Below, piece by piece: positions 1 through 8,780 of a DNA stretch of 64,000 nucleotides. Origin of the DNA: Glutamicibacter protophormiae (GTDB lineage Bacteria > Actinomycetota > Actinomycetes > Actinomycetales > Micrococcaceae); contig NZ_BMPH01000001.1 of NCBI RefSeq assembly GCF_014647495.1, positions 186,001-250,000 on the forward strand, read 5' to 3'. Each line of letters starts with the position of its first letter. Position 1 is the stretch's first letter. A model generated the notes under the pieces. The model searched no databases. It was not told the DNA's origin and saw nothing but the letters and a program-made list of their open reading frames with translations. A program made the position numbers and the translations under genes.

Positions 1-975
1 TTCACCTGCTACACCCACCCGGAGATCGAGTTCTACCTGCTGAAGAACTCCGAGCTGGACGCTGAAGGCCGTCCGCAGCCGATCGACAACGGAGGGTACT
101 TCGACCACGTGCCGGACGGCGTCGGACAGGACTTCCGCCGCGCCTCGGTCACCACGCTGGAAGCCTTGGGCATTTCGGTGGAGTTCTCCCACCATGAGAC
201 CGGCCCCGGCCAGAACGAAATCGACCTCCGTTACGCTGACGCCCTGCAGACCGCGGACAACATCATGACCTTCCGCACCGTCATCAAGGAAATGGCCATG
301 CAGAAGGGCATCCACGCCACTTTCATGCCCAAGCCGTTCGCCGAGCATCCGGGCAGCGGGATGCACACCCACTTCTCGCTGTTCGAAGGCGACGTCAACG
401 CGTTCTTCGAAGCCGGCCGCGAGTACCAGCTTTCCGATGTCGCCCGGTCGTTTATCGCCGGCATCCTGCACCATGCGCAGGAAATGACGGCGATCACCAA
501 CCAGTTCGTCAACTCCTACAAGCGGCTGTGGGGCGGGGGAGAAGCCCCGAGCCACCGCTCGTGGGGGCACAACAACCGCTCCGCCCTGGTGCGCGTGCCG
601 CTGTACAAGCCGGGCAAGGGCCAGAGCGCCCGCGTGGAGTACCGTGGCATCGATTCGGCCGCCAACCCGTACCTTGCCTACGCCTGCCTGCTGGGCGCCG
701 GCCTGAAGGGCATTCGCGATGGCTACGAGCTGGAGGATCCGACCGAGGACGACGTCTGGAGCCTGTCCACCGCCGAGCGCCGGGCATCGGGCCACGTGCC
801 GCTGCCGGGCAGCTTGCATGACGCGCTGCGCGCCATGGAGGAATCCGAGCTCATGCCGGAGATCCTCGGCGAGCAGGTGTTCAACTCGTTCCTGGCCAAT
901 AAGCGCGCCGAATGGGAAGAGTACCGACAGATCATCACCCCGTACGAGCTGGATAAATATCTGGGGATCCTCTAG
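1..975 (+). CDS. glnA2: Glutamine synthetase, GlnA2-type (5' end missing)
   Basis: The reading frame is open from the first base, so the N-terminus lies outside the window; about 324 residues of the catalytic part are present. Visible glutamine synthetase motifs are HHETGPGQNEID (glutamate and metal site), GSGMHTHFSL, the NSYKRL segment and VEYRGIDSAANPYLA. The enzyme makes glutamine from glutamate, ammonia and ATP in the cytoplasm. Where GlnA1 in this window has the adenylylation tyrosine (LYELPAEE), this protein reads VWSLSTAER, so it is probably not adenylylated. glnE follows 54 bases downstream, the usual actinobacterial glnA2-glnE order. Some GlnA2-like paralogues act on polyamines or other amines, so glutamine synthesis is likely but not proven for this copy. 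Confidence 0.93.
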   Translation, partial: FTCYTHPEIEFYLLKNSELDAEGRPQPIDNGGYFDHVPDGVGQDFRRASVTTLEALGISVEFSHHETGPGQNEIDLRYADALQTADNIMTFRTVIKEMAMQKGIHATFMPKPFAEHPGSGMHTHFSLFEGDVNAFFEAGREYQLSDVARSFIAGILHHAQEMTAITNQFVNSYKRLWGGGEAPSHRSWGHNNRSALVRVPLYKPGKGQSARVEYRGIDSAANPYLAYACLLGAGLKGIRDGYELEDPTEDDVWSLSTAERRASGHVPLPGSLHDALRAMEESELMPEILGEQVFNSFLANKRAEWEEYRQIITPYELDKYLGIL

Positions 976-1029
976 GCGGATCCCGGCGCGCAGCCGCGCG
1001 TCACACAGTCAGGAGCCGACGTTCACGCC

Positions 1030-4000
1030 ATGACAGAAATTTCCTCGCGATCCCTGATCAACGCCGGGTTCTCCGACATTGAACGGGCCAAGAAGTTCCT
1101 TGATTCCAAGGAACTGTCCGCCTTGGACCCGGAGCTGATCGTGAAGATGATGGCGCATGCGCCGGACCCCGACCAGGCCCTGCTGCTGGCCTTGCGGCTG
1201 GTGGACCGCCACCCGCAGTCGGCGAAGATCTTCCTGCAGGCCGAAAGCTGCCAGGCGCTGATCCGGTTGCTGGGCAGTTCCTCGGCACTGGGCGAATTCC
1301 TGATCCGTTGCGAGGACGCGCTGCAGATCGTGGGGCAGGCGCCGTCCTCCGGGTTCAGCGGCGTACCCGCCGACCAGCTGCGCAGCGACATGCTCGACTC
1401 TGTGGGCGCCATGCAGACGCCGAACGGCCACTGGGTCGCCTCCTGCACCGGGGCCGAGGCGCGGCAGAAGCTGCGCGTCAGCTACCGGCTGGCGCTGCTC
1501 TCGCTGGCCTATCGCGACCTGGGCTCGGCCCAGCCGCAGTGGGTCATGCCGCAGGTCGCCGCCGAACTGGCCGACATGGCCGCGGCCGCCCTGGAAGGGG
1601 CGCTGGCCATTTCCCGCGCCGAAGCGGGGGATCAGTACACCCCGGAGCAAGTCGACCAGGTGAAGCTGTCGGTCATCGGCATGGGCAAATGCGGAGCGCG
1701 CGAACTGAACTACATCTCCGACGTGGACGTGATCTACGTGCATGGCTCGCTTCCGGGCATCGAGGAAGACCTGGCCGGCGCCATCGCCACGGTGCTGTGC
1801 GGCAATGCCGCCCGCGCGCTGATGGTTCCGGGCCCCGAACCGATGCTGTGGGAAGTGGACGCCAATCTGCGCCCCGAAGGCAAGGACGGGGCGCTGACCC
1901 GCACGCTGTCCTCGCACGAAGCGTACTACCGCCGCTGGGCACACTCCTGGGAGTTCCAGGCGCTGCTCAAGGCCCGCGCCATCGCCGGAGACAAGGACCT
2001 GGGCGCGGCCTACGAACGCATGGTCTCGCCCATGGTCTGGTCCAGTTCCGAACGCGACGGCTTTGTGGAATCCGTGCAGGCCATGCGCCGGAGGGTCAGC
2101 GACAACATCTCCAAGGACGACGTGCCCTGGCAGATCAAGCTGGGCCCGGGCGGGCTGCGCGACGTTGAATTCACCGTGCAGCTGCTGCAGCTGGTCCACG
2201 GCCGGGTGGAACCCTCTATCCAGGTGCCCACCACCACCCTGGCCATCCACGCGATGAGCGAGACCGGCTACATTGGCCGCGAGGACGCCACCAACTTCGA
2301 CGGCTCCTACCGCTTCCTGCGCCTGCTGGAGCACCGTATCCAGCTCAGCCAGCTGCGCCGCACCCATCTGATGCCGCGCAACGAAGACGCCCAGCGCGTG
2401 CTGGCCAGGGCTATTCGCGGCGCCGGGGATCTGCAGGCCACGAGCCCTGACAAGCTGCTGCGCCGCTGGAACGAAACCAAGCGGCTGGTGCGTTCGCTGC
2501 ATGAACGCATCTTCTATCGCCCGCTGCTGGTCAGCAGCTCCAACCTTTCAGCGGACGATGTCCGGCTCACCGCGGAATCGGCGCAGGCCCGGCTGCGCGC
2601 CCTGGGCTACCTGGATCCGAAGGCCGCGATGCGCCATATCGAGGCGCTGACCGGGGGAGTCTCCCGGCGGGCGGCCCTGCAGCGCCAGCTGCTGCCGGTG
2701 CTGCTGGACTGGTTCGCCCGCGGCGTCGACCCGGATGCCGGGTTGCTCGGGTTCCGCCGGCTCAGCGAGTCGCTGGGCAAGACCCATTGGTTCCTGGGCA
2801 TGCTGCGCGACACCAACGCCGCCGCCGAGCGGCTGAGCCACCTGCTGTCCAATACCCGCTTCCTCACCGACCTGCTGGCCAACGAACCGGCCGCAGCAGC
2901 CTGGCTGGGTACCGACAGCTCGCTGAGGCCGCTGAGCCGCGAAAGCCTTGAGCAGCAGAACACCTCCATCATCCAGCGCACCAAGGCGCCCGAGGCGGCC
3001 ATCCGGCAGATCCGGCTCGTACGCCGCCGCGAGATCCTGCGCGTCGCACTCGCCGATGGCGCGGGCCTGCTGAAGGTCGACCAGGTGGGCCAGGCCCTGT
3101 CGGACATCGATGGAGTCATGATCGATGGGATCCTGCGCGTGCTGCTGGCCGCCGACCAGGCCGCGCACGGGGAACACACGCGCATCGCCGTGATCGCCAT
3201 GGGCCGCCAGGGCGGGCAGGAGATCGGCTACGGGTCCGACGCGGACGTGCTCTACGTCCAGCGCCCGGTCCAGGGCGCGACCGAACAGCAGGCCCAGGAA
3301 CAGGCCTCCCGCGTGGTCACCGAACTGATGTCGTGGAGCTCGAAGCCGCTGAAACCGGCCATCCCTGCTGAGGTCAAGCTCAAGATCGACTCCGATCTTC
3401 GCCCCGAGGGCCGCCAGGGCGCGCTGGTGCGCTCCTTCGATTCCTATGCCGCCTACTATGAGCGCTGGGTCGAAGTCTGGGAGCGGCAGGCGCTGCAACG
3501 CGCCCGCCCGTTCGCCGGCGACGAGCAGCTGGGCCAGGACTTCATGGAGCTGATCGAGCCAATCCGCTACGGCCGCGGCCTGGACGAGGCGGAGATCAAG
3601 GAGATCCGCAAGATCAAGGCCCGGGTGGAGGCCGAGCGGCTGCCGCGCGGGGCGGATCCGAACCGGCACCTGAAACTCGGCCGGGGCTCGCTGTCCGACG
3701 TCGAATGGCTGGTGCAGTTCTACCAGCTGCGCTACGCCTGGAAGCACCAGGAGCTGCGCACGCCGTCCACGCTCATCGCGCTGGACCAGCTCGCCGCCCT
3801 GGAAATCATCACCGAGGAGCAGGCGGAGGTGCTGGACATGGCCTGGCGCCTGGCTACCCGCATCCGGTCCGCCGAGATCATCACCTCGGGGCGCTCCAGC
3901 GACGTACTGCCCAGCTCCGCCAGGGACATGGAAGCAGTGGCCCGCTGGTGCGGCTACGAGCCGAATACCGGCATGGAGCTCGAGGAAGACTACCTGCGCG

Positions 4001-4056
4001 CCACCCGGCACTCCCGGGCGCTGTTCGAGCAGCTGTTCTACGGCTTCGAAGACTAG
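1030..4056 (+). CDS. glnE: Bifunctional glutamine synthetase adenylyltransferase/deadenylyltransferase
   Basis: GlnE adds AMP to, and removes it from, the regulatory tyrosine of glutamine synthetase I in response to nitrogen state. The 1008-residue protein has the expected two nucleotidyltransferase domains. The first has a GMGKCGARELNY...SDVDVIYV core near residues 215-237 and the second has AMGRQGGQEIGYGSDADVLYV near 722-745. In the family the N-terminal domain deadenylylates and the C-terminal one adenylylates. Length is normal for actinobacteria. The ATG is preceded by CAGGAG about 14 bases upstream. It sits directly behind glnA2, while its likely target, GlnA1 with a conserved tyrosine, is encoded a few genes downstream on the other strand. 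Confidence 0.96.
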   Translation: MTEISSRSLINAGFSDIERAKKFLDSKELSALDPELIVKMMAHAPDPDQALLLALRLVDRHPQSAKIFLQAESCQALIRLLGSSSALGEFLIRCEDALQIVGQAPSSGFSGVPADQLRSDMLDSVGAMQTPNGHWVASCTGAEARQKLRVSYRLALLSLAYRDLGSAQPQWVMPQVAAELADMAAAALEGALAISRAEAGDQYTPEQVDQVKLSVIGMGKCGARELNYISDVDVIYVHGSLPGIEEDLAGAIATVLCGNAARALMVPGPEPMLWEVDANLRPEGKDGALTRTLSSHEAYYRRWAHSWEFQALLKARAIAGDKDLGAAYERMVSPMVWSSSERDGFVESVQAMRRRVSDNISKDDVPWQIKLGPGGLRDVEFTVQLLQLVHGRVEPSIQVPTTTLAIHAMSETGYIGREDATNFDGSYRFLRLLEHRIQLSQLRRTHLMPRNEDAQRVLARAIRGAGDLQATSPDKLLRRWNETKRLVRSLHERIFYRPLLVSSSNLSADDVRLTAESAQARLRALGYLDPKAAMRHIEALTGGVSRRAALQRQLLPVLLDWFARGVDPDAGLLGFRRLSESLGKTHWFLGMLRDTNAAAERLSHLLSNTRFLTDLLANEPAAAAWLGTDSSLRPLSRESLEQQNTSIIQRTKAPEAAIRQIRLVRRREILRVALADGAGLLKVDQVGQALSDIDGVMIDGILRVLLAADQAAHGEHTRIAVIAMGRQGGQEIGYGSDADVLYVQRPVQGATEQQAQEQASRVVTELMSWSSKPLKPAIPAEVKLKIDSDLRPEGRQGALVRSFDSYAAYYERWVEVWERQALQRARPFAGDEQLGQDFMELIEPIRYGRGLDEAEIKEIRKIKARVEAERLPRGADPNRHLKLGRGSLSDVEWLVQFYQLRYAWKHQELRTPSTLIALDQLAALEIITEEQAEVLDMAWRLATRIRSAEIITSGRSSDVLPSSARDMEAVARWCGYEPNTGMELEEDYLRATRHSRALFEQLFYGFED

Positions 4057-4058
4057 CC

Positions 4059-4553
4059 TTGACGACCCGGACACGGATTCGCGAGGAGCACTGGAACCCG
4101 GCGCCCGGCGGCTACCGGGCGTGGCGGCGCCAAACCTACCTGGGCTCGGGCGACGCATTCTGGGAGCAGTCGGCGGCAGCGCTTTTGCGCTGGGAAGTGA
4201 AGACCCGCAGCGGATTCCGCATCAGCCCGCAGGATAAGGTCCGCAGCGGGGCCAGGCCGCAGATCATCGTCCCGGTGGGACCGGTGTCGATCCACGAACC
4301 CGTCGAGGTGGTGGATGTCGTTGAAGCCGACGACGTGGTGGGGTTCGCCTATCGCACGCTGCCCGGGCACCCGGTCTCCGGGGAGGAAGCCTTCATCCTG
4401 CGCCGGCTGGGGCCCTCGGTGTTCCTGGAAATCCGATCGCTCACAGCCGCCTCGGACCGCGGGGTCTGGCGTTCGGTCTTCTGGCTGCTGCTGGGCGCGC
4501 AGAAACTCACCCGGTGGCGCTACCTGCGGGCGCTGCGCCAGCGCAGGTCCTGA
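4059..4553 (+). CDS. DUF1990 family protein
   Basis: A 164-residue cytoplasmic protein of the DUF1990 family, recognised by the segment VGFAYRTLPGHPVSGEEAF and by the N-terminal tryptophan-rich region followed by an alternating hydrophobic pattern. Members are assumed to have a START/polyketide-cyclase-like ligand-binding fold; no reaction is established. The best start is TTG two bases after the glnE stop codon, which implies translational coupling to glnE. The open frame extends further upstream inside glnE, but that part is a shadow. The association with nitrogen control is positional only. Confidence 0.72.
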   Translation: MTTRTRIREEHWNPAPGGYRAWRRQTYLGSGDAFWEQSAAALLRWEVKTRSGFRISPQDKVRSGARPQIIVPVGPVSIHEPVEVVDVVEADDVVGFAYRTLPGHPVSGEEAFILRRLGPSVFLEIRSLTAASDRGVWRSVFWLLLGAQKLTRWRYLRALRQRRS

Positions 4554-4713
4554 ACGCCATCTGCACCAGCGCGACGGCGGCAACACCATGAATTTACTGC
4601 AGACCCTCGCACCCGCGCCTGATCAGGGGATAGGCTGGGCACGCAGTGCAAAATTTTCGGTTCGGCGTCCCCGGATTGCCCGGCAACGCCGATCGTTTGA
4701 GGGGGAGCAGGAC

Positions 4714-5181
4714 ATGGATCCACAGCTAATGCAGGCAGCGGTCGACCAATCGGTGCTGGCGCTGGAGAGCAACGACAGCGGCCCGTTCGGGGCGGTCGTG
4801 GTACTGAACGGCAAGGTCATTGCCGCCGGCTACAACACCGTGGTGCATGATTCCGATCCGACGGCCCACGCAGAGGTCAACGTGATCCGCAAAGCAGGAC
4901 AGGCGCTGGGAACCTTCGACCTGTCCCAGTGCGAGCTCTACACCAGCTGCGAGCCGTGCCCCATGTGCCTCGGCGCCATCTACTGGGCGCGATTCAAGCA
5001 CGTCTACTATGCCAACGACCGGCAGGATGCGGCGAACATCGGTTTCGACGATGATTTCATCTACACCGAGCTGGAGCTGCCGATGAGCGAACGGCGCATC
5101 CCGTTCACCAAGGTCGAGCTGGCCTCGGCCCTGGCGGCGTTCGAGGCATGGACTGCCAAGGAGGACAAGCAGGAATACTAG
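4714..5181 (+). CDS. guaD: Guanine deaminase (CDA fold)
   Basis: A 155-residue zinc-dependent deaminase of the cytidine deaminase superfamily. The HAE motif (TAHAEV) supplies one zinc ligand and the proton-shuttling glutamate, and PCPMC supplies the two cysteine ligands. Similarity to Bacillus subtilis GuaD is strong as I remember that sequence: a DPTAHAEV block, LYTSCEPCPMCLGAIYWAR, FDDDFIYTEL and a C-terminus ending in EY. It converts guanine to xanthine and ammonia in purine catabolism, which fits the neighbouring glutamine synthetase genes. The ATG follows GGGGGAGCAG. The frame is open for about 400 bases upstream, but family length supports this start. A tRNA adenosine deaminase (TadA) is less likely because of the C-terminal FDDDF segment. 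Confidence 0.88.
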   Translation: MDPQLMQAAVDQSVLALESNDSGPFGAVVVLNGKVIAAGYNTVVHDSDPTAHAEVNVIRKAGQALGTFDLSQCELYTSCEPCPMCLGAIYWARFKHVYYANDRQDAANIGFDDDFIYTELELPMSERRIPFTKVELASALAAFEAWTAKEDKQEY

Positions 5182-5192
5182 CCGCCGTTGTT

Positions 5193-5558
5193 TCAGGGCC
5201 GGCTTGGCACCAGGCGGTGCTGCACATCCGGCCAAGGCACGTGGATGCGTTCGGTGGGCTGCAGGGCCTTGGTCTGCAGCGCATTGGCCAGCACGATGCC
5301 GTGCGGCGAGACCTCCAGTATGGTCAGCAGCTCGGTGGCATCGCGGGAGCCGGAATCCAGCACCCAGTCGGTCATCACCTCGCTGATGCCGCGCTCCAGC
5401 AGCAGCTGTTCGCCGTCCAGATACCCGCAGGCGTCGGCTACAGCGTGGCCCAGGACGTTGCGCGGGGTCACCAGGGTGTAGTCGGGATCCGCAGGGTCGA
5501 GATAGCCCACGGTTTCTCCGTCGTCGCGCTGTACGCTGACCCAGGTTGAAATGTCCAT
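5193..5558 (-). CDS. Conserved hypothetical protein
   Basis: A 121-residue acidic soluble protein with no signal peptide or membrane segment. It begins MDISTWVSVQRDDGE and has an alternating beta-strand-like pattern. I do not recognise a named family. It converges on guaD with an 11-base gap and lies downstream of glnA1 on the same strand, separated from it by a strong hairpin at 5585-5620, so it may be transcribed only from a weak promoter of its own or by read-through. Codon use matches the neighbours, which supports a real gene. Confidence 0.6.
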   Translation of the reverse strand: MDISTWVSVQRDDGETVGYLDPADPDYTLVTPRNVLGHAVADACGYLDGEQLLLERGISEVMTDWVLDSGSRDATELLTILEVSPHGIVLANALQTKALQPTERIHVPWPDVQHRLVPSRP

Positions 5559-5584
5559 GACGCCAGCCTACCCCGGGACAAAAC

Positions 5585-5620
5585 AACGCCGGGTTCCACC
5601 TGTTGGTGGAACCCGGCGTT
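5585..5620 (-). terminator. Terminator after glnA1
   Basis: A perfect 16-bp inverted repeat (5585-5600 and 5605-5620) with a 4-base loop lies just after the glnA1 stop codon. On the minus strand it is followed by GTTTTGT, consistent with an intrinsic terminator. Confidence 0.85.
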
Positions 5621-5645
5621 GTGCTGTCACCCCGCGGGGCGGTGA

Positions 5646-7070
5646 TTAGCAGCCGTAGTACAGCTCGAACTCGTAGGGGTTCGGGCGCAGGCTCAGTGGC
5701 TTGAGCTCGTATTCGCGCTTGTACTCGACCCAGGTCTGGATCAGGTCTTCGGTGAACACGCCGCCTTCGAGCAGGAACTCGTGGTCGGCTTCCAGAGCCT
5801 TGAGTGCCTCCTCGAGGGATTCAGGAGCGCGCTGGATGTCCTTGGCCTCTTCGGCAGGAAGCTCGTAGAGGTCCTTGTCGATCGGGTCGGCAGGTTCGAT
5901 GCGGTTCTTGATGCCGTCCAGGCCGGCCATCAGCTGTGCCGCGAACGCCAGGTACGGGTTCGAGGAGGCATCCGGTGCGCGGAACTCGATGCGCTTGGCC
6001 TTCGGGTTCGACCCGGTGATCGGGATACGGATGCCGGCCGAGCGGTTGCCCTGCGAGTACACCATGTTGACCGGAGCTTCGTAGCCCTTGACCAGGCGGC
6101 GGTAGGAGTTCACCGTGGGGTTGGTGAAGGCCAGCACGGCGTCCGCGTGCTTGAGCAGGCCGCCGATGTACCAGCGGGCGGTGTCGGAAAGGCCGGCGTA
6201 GCCCTTCTCGTCGTAGAACAGCGGATCGCCGTTGCTCCACAGCGACTGGTGCACGTGCATGCCCGAGCCGTTGTCTCCGAAGACCGGCTTCGGCATGAAG
6301 GTTGCGGACTTGCCCCAGGCATCGGCCACGTTCTTCACGATGTACTTGAACAGCATCAGTTCATCGGCTGCGTGCACCATGGTGTTGAACTTGTAGTTGA
6401 TTTCGGCCTGGCCGGCTGCGCCGACCTCGTGGTGGCTGCGCTCGACTTCGAGGCCGGCATTGTCCAGCTCGATGCAGATGGCGTCGCGCAGGTCAGCCTG
6501 CTTGTCGGTTGGCGAAACAGGGAAGTAGCCGCCCTTGAACGGGGTCTTGTAGCCCTGGTTTCCGCCTTCTTCCTTGCGACCGGTGTTCCATGGGGCTTCG
6601 TCCGAGTCGATCTTGTAGAAGGAGCCCTGCGGCTTGGATTCGTAGCGGACGTCTTCGAAGATGAAGAATTCAGCTTCGGGAGCGAAGAATGCGGTGTCGG
6701 CGATGCCGGTCGATTCCAGGTAGGCCTCGGCACGCTCGGCCACGCCGCGCGGGTCGCGGTGGTACGGCTCACCGGTGCGCGGGTTGATGATCGAGAAGTT
6801 GAAGGCCAGGGTCTTCTCGATGCGGAACGGATCGATGAACGCGGTGGTGACGTCTGGGATCAGCTGCATGTCGGATTCGGAGATTCCAGCGAAGCCGCGG
6901 ATCGAGGATCCGTCGAACAGCTGGCCGTTGACGAAGAAGTCTGCATCGACGGACTTGGCCGGCACATTGAAGTGCTGCTGGACGCCTGGCAGATCGGTGA
7001 AGCGAATGTCAACGAACCTGACGTCCTCTTCGGTGATGTAGGCCAAAGCTTCTTCTGGACTCTTAAACAT
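5646..7070 (-). CDS. glnA: Type I glutamine synthetase
   Basis: A full-length 474-residue glutamine synthetase, the main ammonia-assimilating enzyme, which forms a dodecamer. Visible motifs are [12 protein letters not shown] at the start, [16 protein letters not shown] (metal and glutamate binding), [11 protein letters not shown], the flexible-loop segment [17 protein letters not shown], and [17 protein letters not shown]. Tyr402 in DLYELPAEE corresponds to the adenylylation site of enteric GlnA, making this the probable substrate of the GlnE encoded at 1030-4056. A GlnR-type operator lies about 105 bases upstream of the ATG. The gene reads divergently from the RDD protein gene and ends at a strong terminator. 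Confidence 0.98.
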   Translation of the reverse strand: MFKSPEEALAYITEEDVRFVDIRFTDLPGVQQHFNVPAKSVDADFFVNGQLFDGSSIRGFAGISESDMQLIPDVTTAFIDPFRIEKTLAFNFSIINPRTGEPYHRDPRGVAERAEAYLESTGIADTAFFAPEAEFFIFEDVRYESKPQGSFYKIDSDEAPWNTGRKEEGGNQGYKTPFKGGYFPVSPTDKQADLRDAICIELDNAGLEVERSHHEVGAAGQAEINYKFNTMVHAADELMLFKYIVKNVADAWGKSATFMPKPVFGDNGSGMHVHQSLWSNGDPLFYDEKGYAGLSDTARWYIGGLLKHADAVLAFTNPTVNSYRRLVKGYEAPVNMVYSQGNRSAGIRIPITGSNPKAKRIEFRAPDASSNPYLAFAAQLMAGLDGIKNRIEPADPIDKDLYELPAEEAKDIQRAPESLEEALKALEADHEFLLEGGVFTEDLIQTWVEYKREYELKPLSLRPNPYEFELYYGC

Positions 7071-7173
7071 GTGCAGGTTACTCCCTGGTGAGATTTGGTT
7101 TTGGTAAACGGAACGATCATGTGAAGTGATCTGAGCTGTTCTCTTGCTTACCCGTTAACCTTACCTAGTATCC

Positions 7174-7211
7174 GTTTCTTATTGGTGTCTCTATTGTTTC
7201 GTCCGCGTTAC
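7174..7211 (-). promoter_or_regulatory. GlnR-type nitrogen box upstream of glnA
   Basis: Read on the minus strand the region is GTAAC, six bases, GAAAC, six bases, GACAC, six bases, GAAAC. This is the alternating a-site (gTnAC) and b-site (GAAAC) layout known for actinobacterial GlnR operators, with one mismatch in the third half-site. It lies 104 bases upstream of the glnA start and is followed by AT-rich sequence with -10-like elements (TAAGGT, GATACT). Binding by GlnR is inferred; no glnR gene is in the window. Confidence 0.75.
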
Positions 7212-7333
7212 AAACAGGAAGTCCGGGCGTGTCGTAGGACTCTGATCAGGCGGAAAGCAAGAGCTTAGTAATCTGAAGCCTGCGGAAAATCAGCAAAAAA
7301 TGTTTACACAGGGTGCGCGGATAGACTAGAAGG

Positions 7334-7771
7334 GTGGAACGTAAAGACTTTAGTTCGTGGCTCGAAGGCCCGCCCCAGCTTAATTCCCAGCATTGGCCGG
7401 GGGAGCACATGGGCCGTCCGGAAAAGGGCCCCGGTTCGATTGGGCGCCTGCCGCGCAGGCTTGGGGCAATCTGCATCGACTGGGGACTGTCAATGCTGCT
7501 CAGCTGGTGGCTTTTTGACCTCAACGACTGGGCGACGCTGGTGCTGTTCGGTCTGGGCCAGATTATCGGCGTGGGCATCACAGGTCATACCATCGGCCAC
7601 CGGGTCTTCAGAATGCAGGTCCAGTCGATGGACGGCACCGCGGTCAAACCGCTGCAGGGGCTGATTCGATCGGTGCTGCTGTGCCTGTTCATCCCGGTGC
7701 TGATTGCCGACAAGGACCAGCGTGGACTGCACGACCGCCTGGCCAAGAGCATCTTGGTCAATATCCGCTAG
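7334..7771 (+). CDS. RDD family membrane protein
   Basis: A 145-residue membrane protein of the RDD family. It has an N-terminal soluble segment of about 45 residues starting MERKDFSSWLEGPP, then hydrophobic helices around residues 48-70, 74-95 and 112-130, with RRLGAICIDW matching the arginine and aspartate positions that give RDD its name. Function is unknown; some RDD proteins act in ion exchange. The GTG start gives the conserved N-terminus seen in actinobacterial homologues. An ATG at 7409 has a better Shine-Dalgarno (GGGGGAG) but would remove that segment. The neighbours (glnA on one side, DUF4191-lipA-lipB on the other) form the usual actinobacterial arrangement. Confidence 0.85.
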   Translation: MERKDFSSWLEGPPQLNSQHWPGEHMGRPEKGPGSIGRLPRRLGAICIDWGLSMLLSWWLFDLNDWATLVLFGLGQIIGVGITGHTIGHRVFRMQVQSMDGTAVKPLQGLIRSVLLCLFIPVLIADKDQRGLHDRLAKSILVNIR

Positions 7772-7828
7772 CTACCGCAGGCTCCGCCGGCCCTGCGCAG
7801 CTGCACCGGACCCGCACTGATCCATAAC

Positions 7829-7866
7829 AAAAAAGAAACCGCATCCGAAGATGCGGTTTCTTTTTT
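7829..7866. terminator. Bidirectional terminator, RDD gene / DUF4191 gene
   Basis: A perfect 17-bp inverted repeat (7829-7845 and 7850-7866) with CGAA loop, flanked by A6 on the left and T6 on the right, so it has a U-tract on both strands. It sits between two convergent genes. Confidence 0.95.
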
Positions 7867-7874
7867 ATCCGGTT

Positions 7875-8624
7875 CTAGCCTCGCGTTGCGCGGCGGTTCG
7901 GTCGAACGCGGTTCGGGTCGATGCCCTTTGGAATCGGCAGGCGATTCGCAGTCAGGGTGCTGAGGCGCTTCTCAACTGCGCTGACCTCAAGCTTGGTGAT
8001 CGACTTCGGAAGCTTCTTCATCTTCTTGGCGATGTCTTCCAAGGCAACCTGGTCTTCATCCTGTCCGGCGTTGATCACGTGGATCGGGACGTTCGGCAGG
8101 ACGCGGCCAACACGCTTGCGTTCGGAGATCACCAGTTCGCGCACGCGCGACTTGGGGCCTTCGGAAACCAGCACCACGCCGGCGCGGCCGATGGCCATGA
8201 ACACCAGGTCCTGGTGGCGGTTGTAGGCGACCGGTTCCTCTTTCAGGATCCAACCGCGACGCAGTACACTCATCGCTGCGCCGACGGCACCCGGTCGTCC
8301 GACCAGTTGCGAGAAGGCGGCCTTCTCGGCACGGCGGGACATGATGTACATAGCGGCAAGCAGGGCCAGCGGGATCGAGATGATCAGCATGGTGACCCAG
8401 TTGCGGATCAGCAAGCCGATGACCAAGCCCACGGCGATGATGCCCAGGGCGGCCAGAGCCATCCACCAGACGACCATCGGGTCGTGGCGGCGGGTCATCT
8501 GGAAGACCTGGCCGATCTGCTTTAGGCGACCGGGCTCTTTGTTCTGCTTCTCAGCTTTTGGTTTACGCGAAAAAAGCCCACGCTTTGATTGCGAGGCAGC
8601 GTCGTTGTCGGAGTTTTTGGCCAT
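7875..8624 (-). CDS. DUF4191 family membrane protein
   Basis: A 249-residue protein with a basic N-terminus, two adjacent transmembrane helices near residues 50-95 (VVWWMALAALGIIAVGL and MLIISIPLALLAAMYIM) and a cytoplasmic C-terminal domain of about 150 residues ending in a basic tail. This is the DUF4191 layout. The gene regularly follows lipA in actinobacteria, so a link to lipoylation has been suggested by position only. It lies 156 bases downstream of lipA behind a hairpin. No catalytic motif is visible. Confidence 0.85.
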   Translation of the reverse strand: MAKNSDNDAASQSKRGLFSRKPKAEKQNKEPGRLKQIGQVFQMTRRHDPMVVWWMALAALGIIAVGLVIGLLIRNWVTMLIISIPLALLAAMYIMSRRAEKAAFSQLVGRPGAVGAAMSVLRRGWILKEEPVAYNRHQDLVFMAIGRAGVVLVSEGPKSRVRELVISERKRVGRVLPNVPIHVINAGQDEDQVALEDIAKKMKKLPKSITKLEVSAVEKRLSTLTANRLPIPKGIDPNRVRPNRRATRG

Positions 8625-8717
8625 AGTGCCTCAATTCTACGCGATGAATCTATGAGATCTAATCCGGTGCGGGAAATTGCCGGTCCGGAGGGGCTGCGGG
8701 GAGATCAAACGCACAAT

Positions 8718-8763
8718 GTCCCGGCCCGACGCGCCCCAGGGCTGGAGCGCGTCGGACCGGGAC
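8718..8763 (-). terminator. Hairpin between lipA and the DUF4191 gene
   Basis: 17-bp arms (8718-8734 and 8747-8763) with one mismatch and a 12-base loop, just downstream of the lipA stop on the minus strand. There is no clear U-tract (ATTGTGCGTTT follows), so it may only partly end transcription. Confidence 0.55.
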
Positions 8764-8780
8764 AAAGCTGGCTGTGCGGC

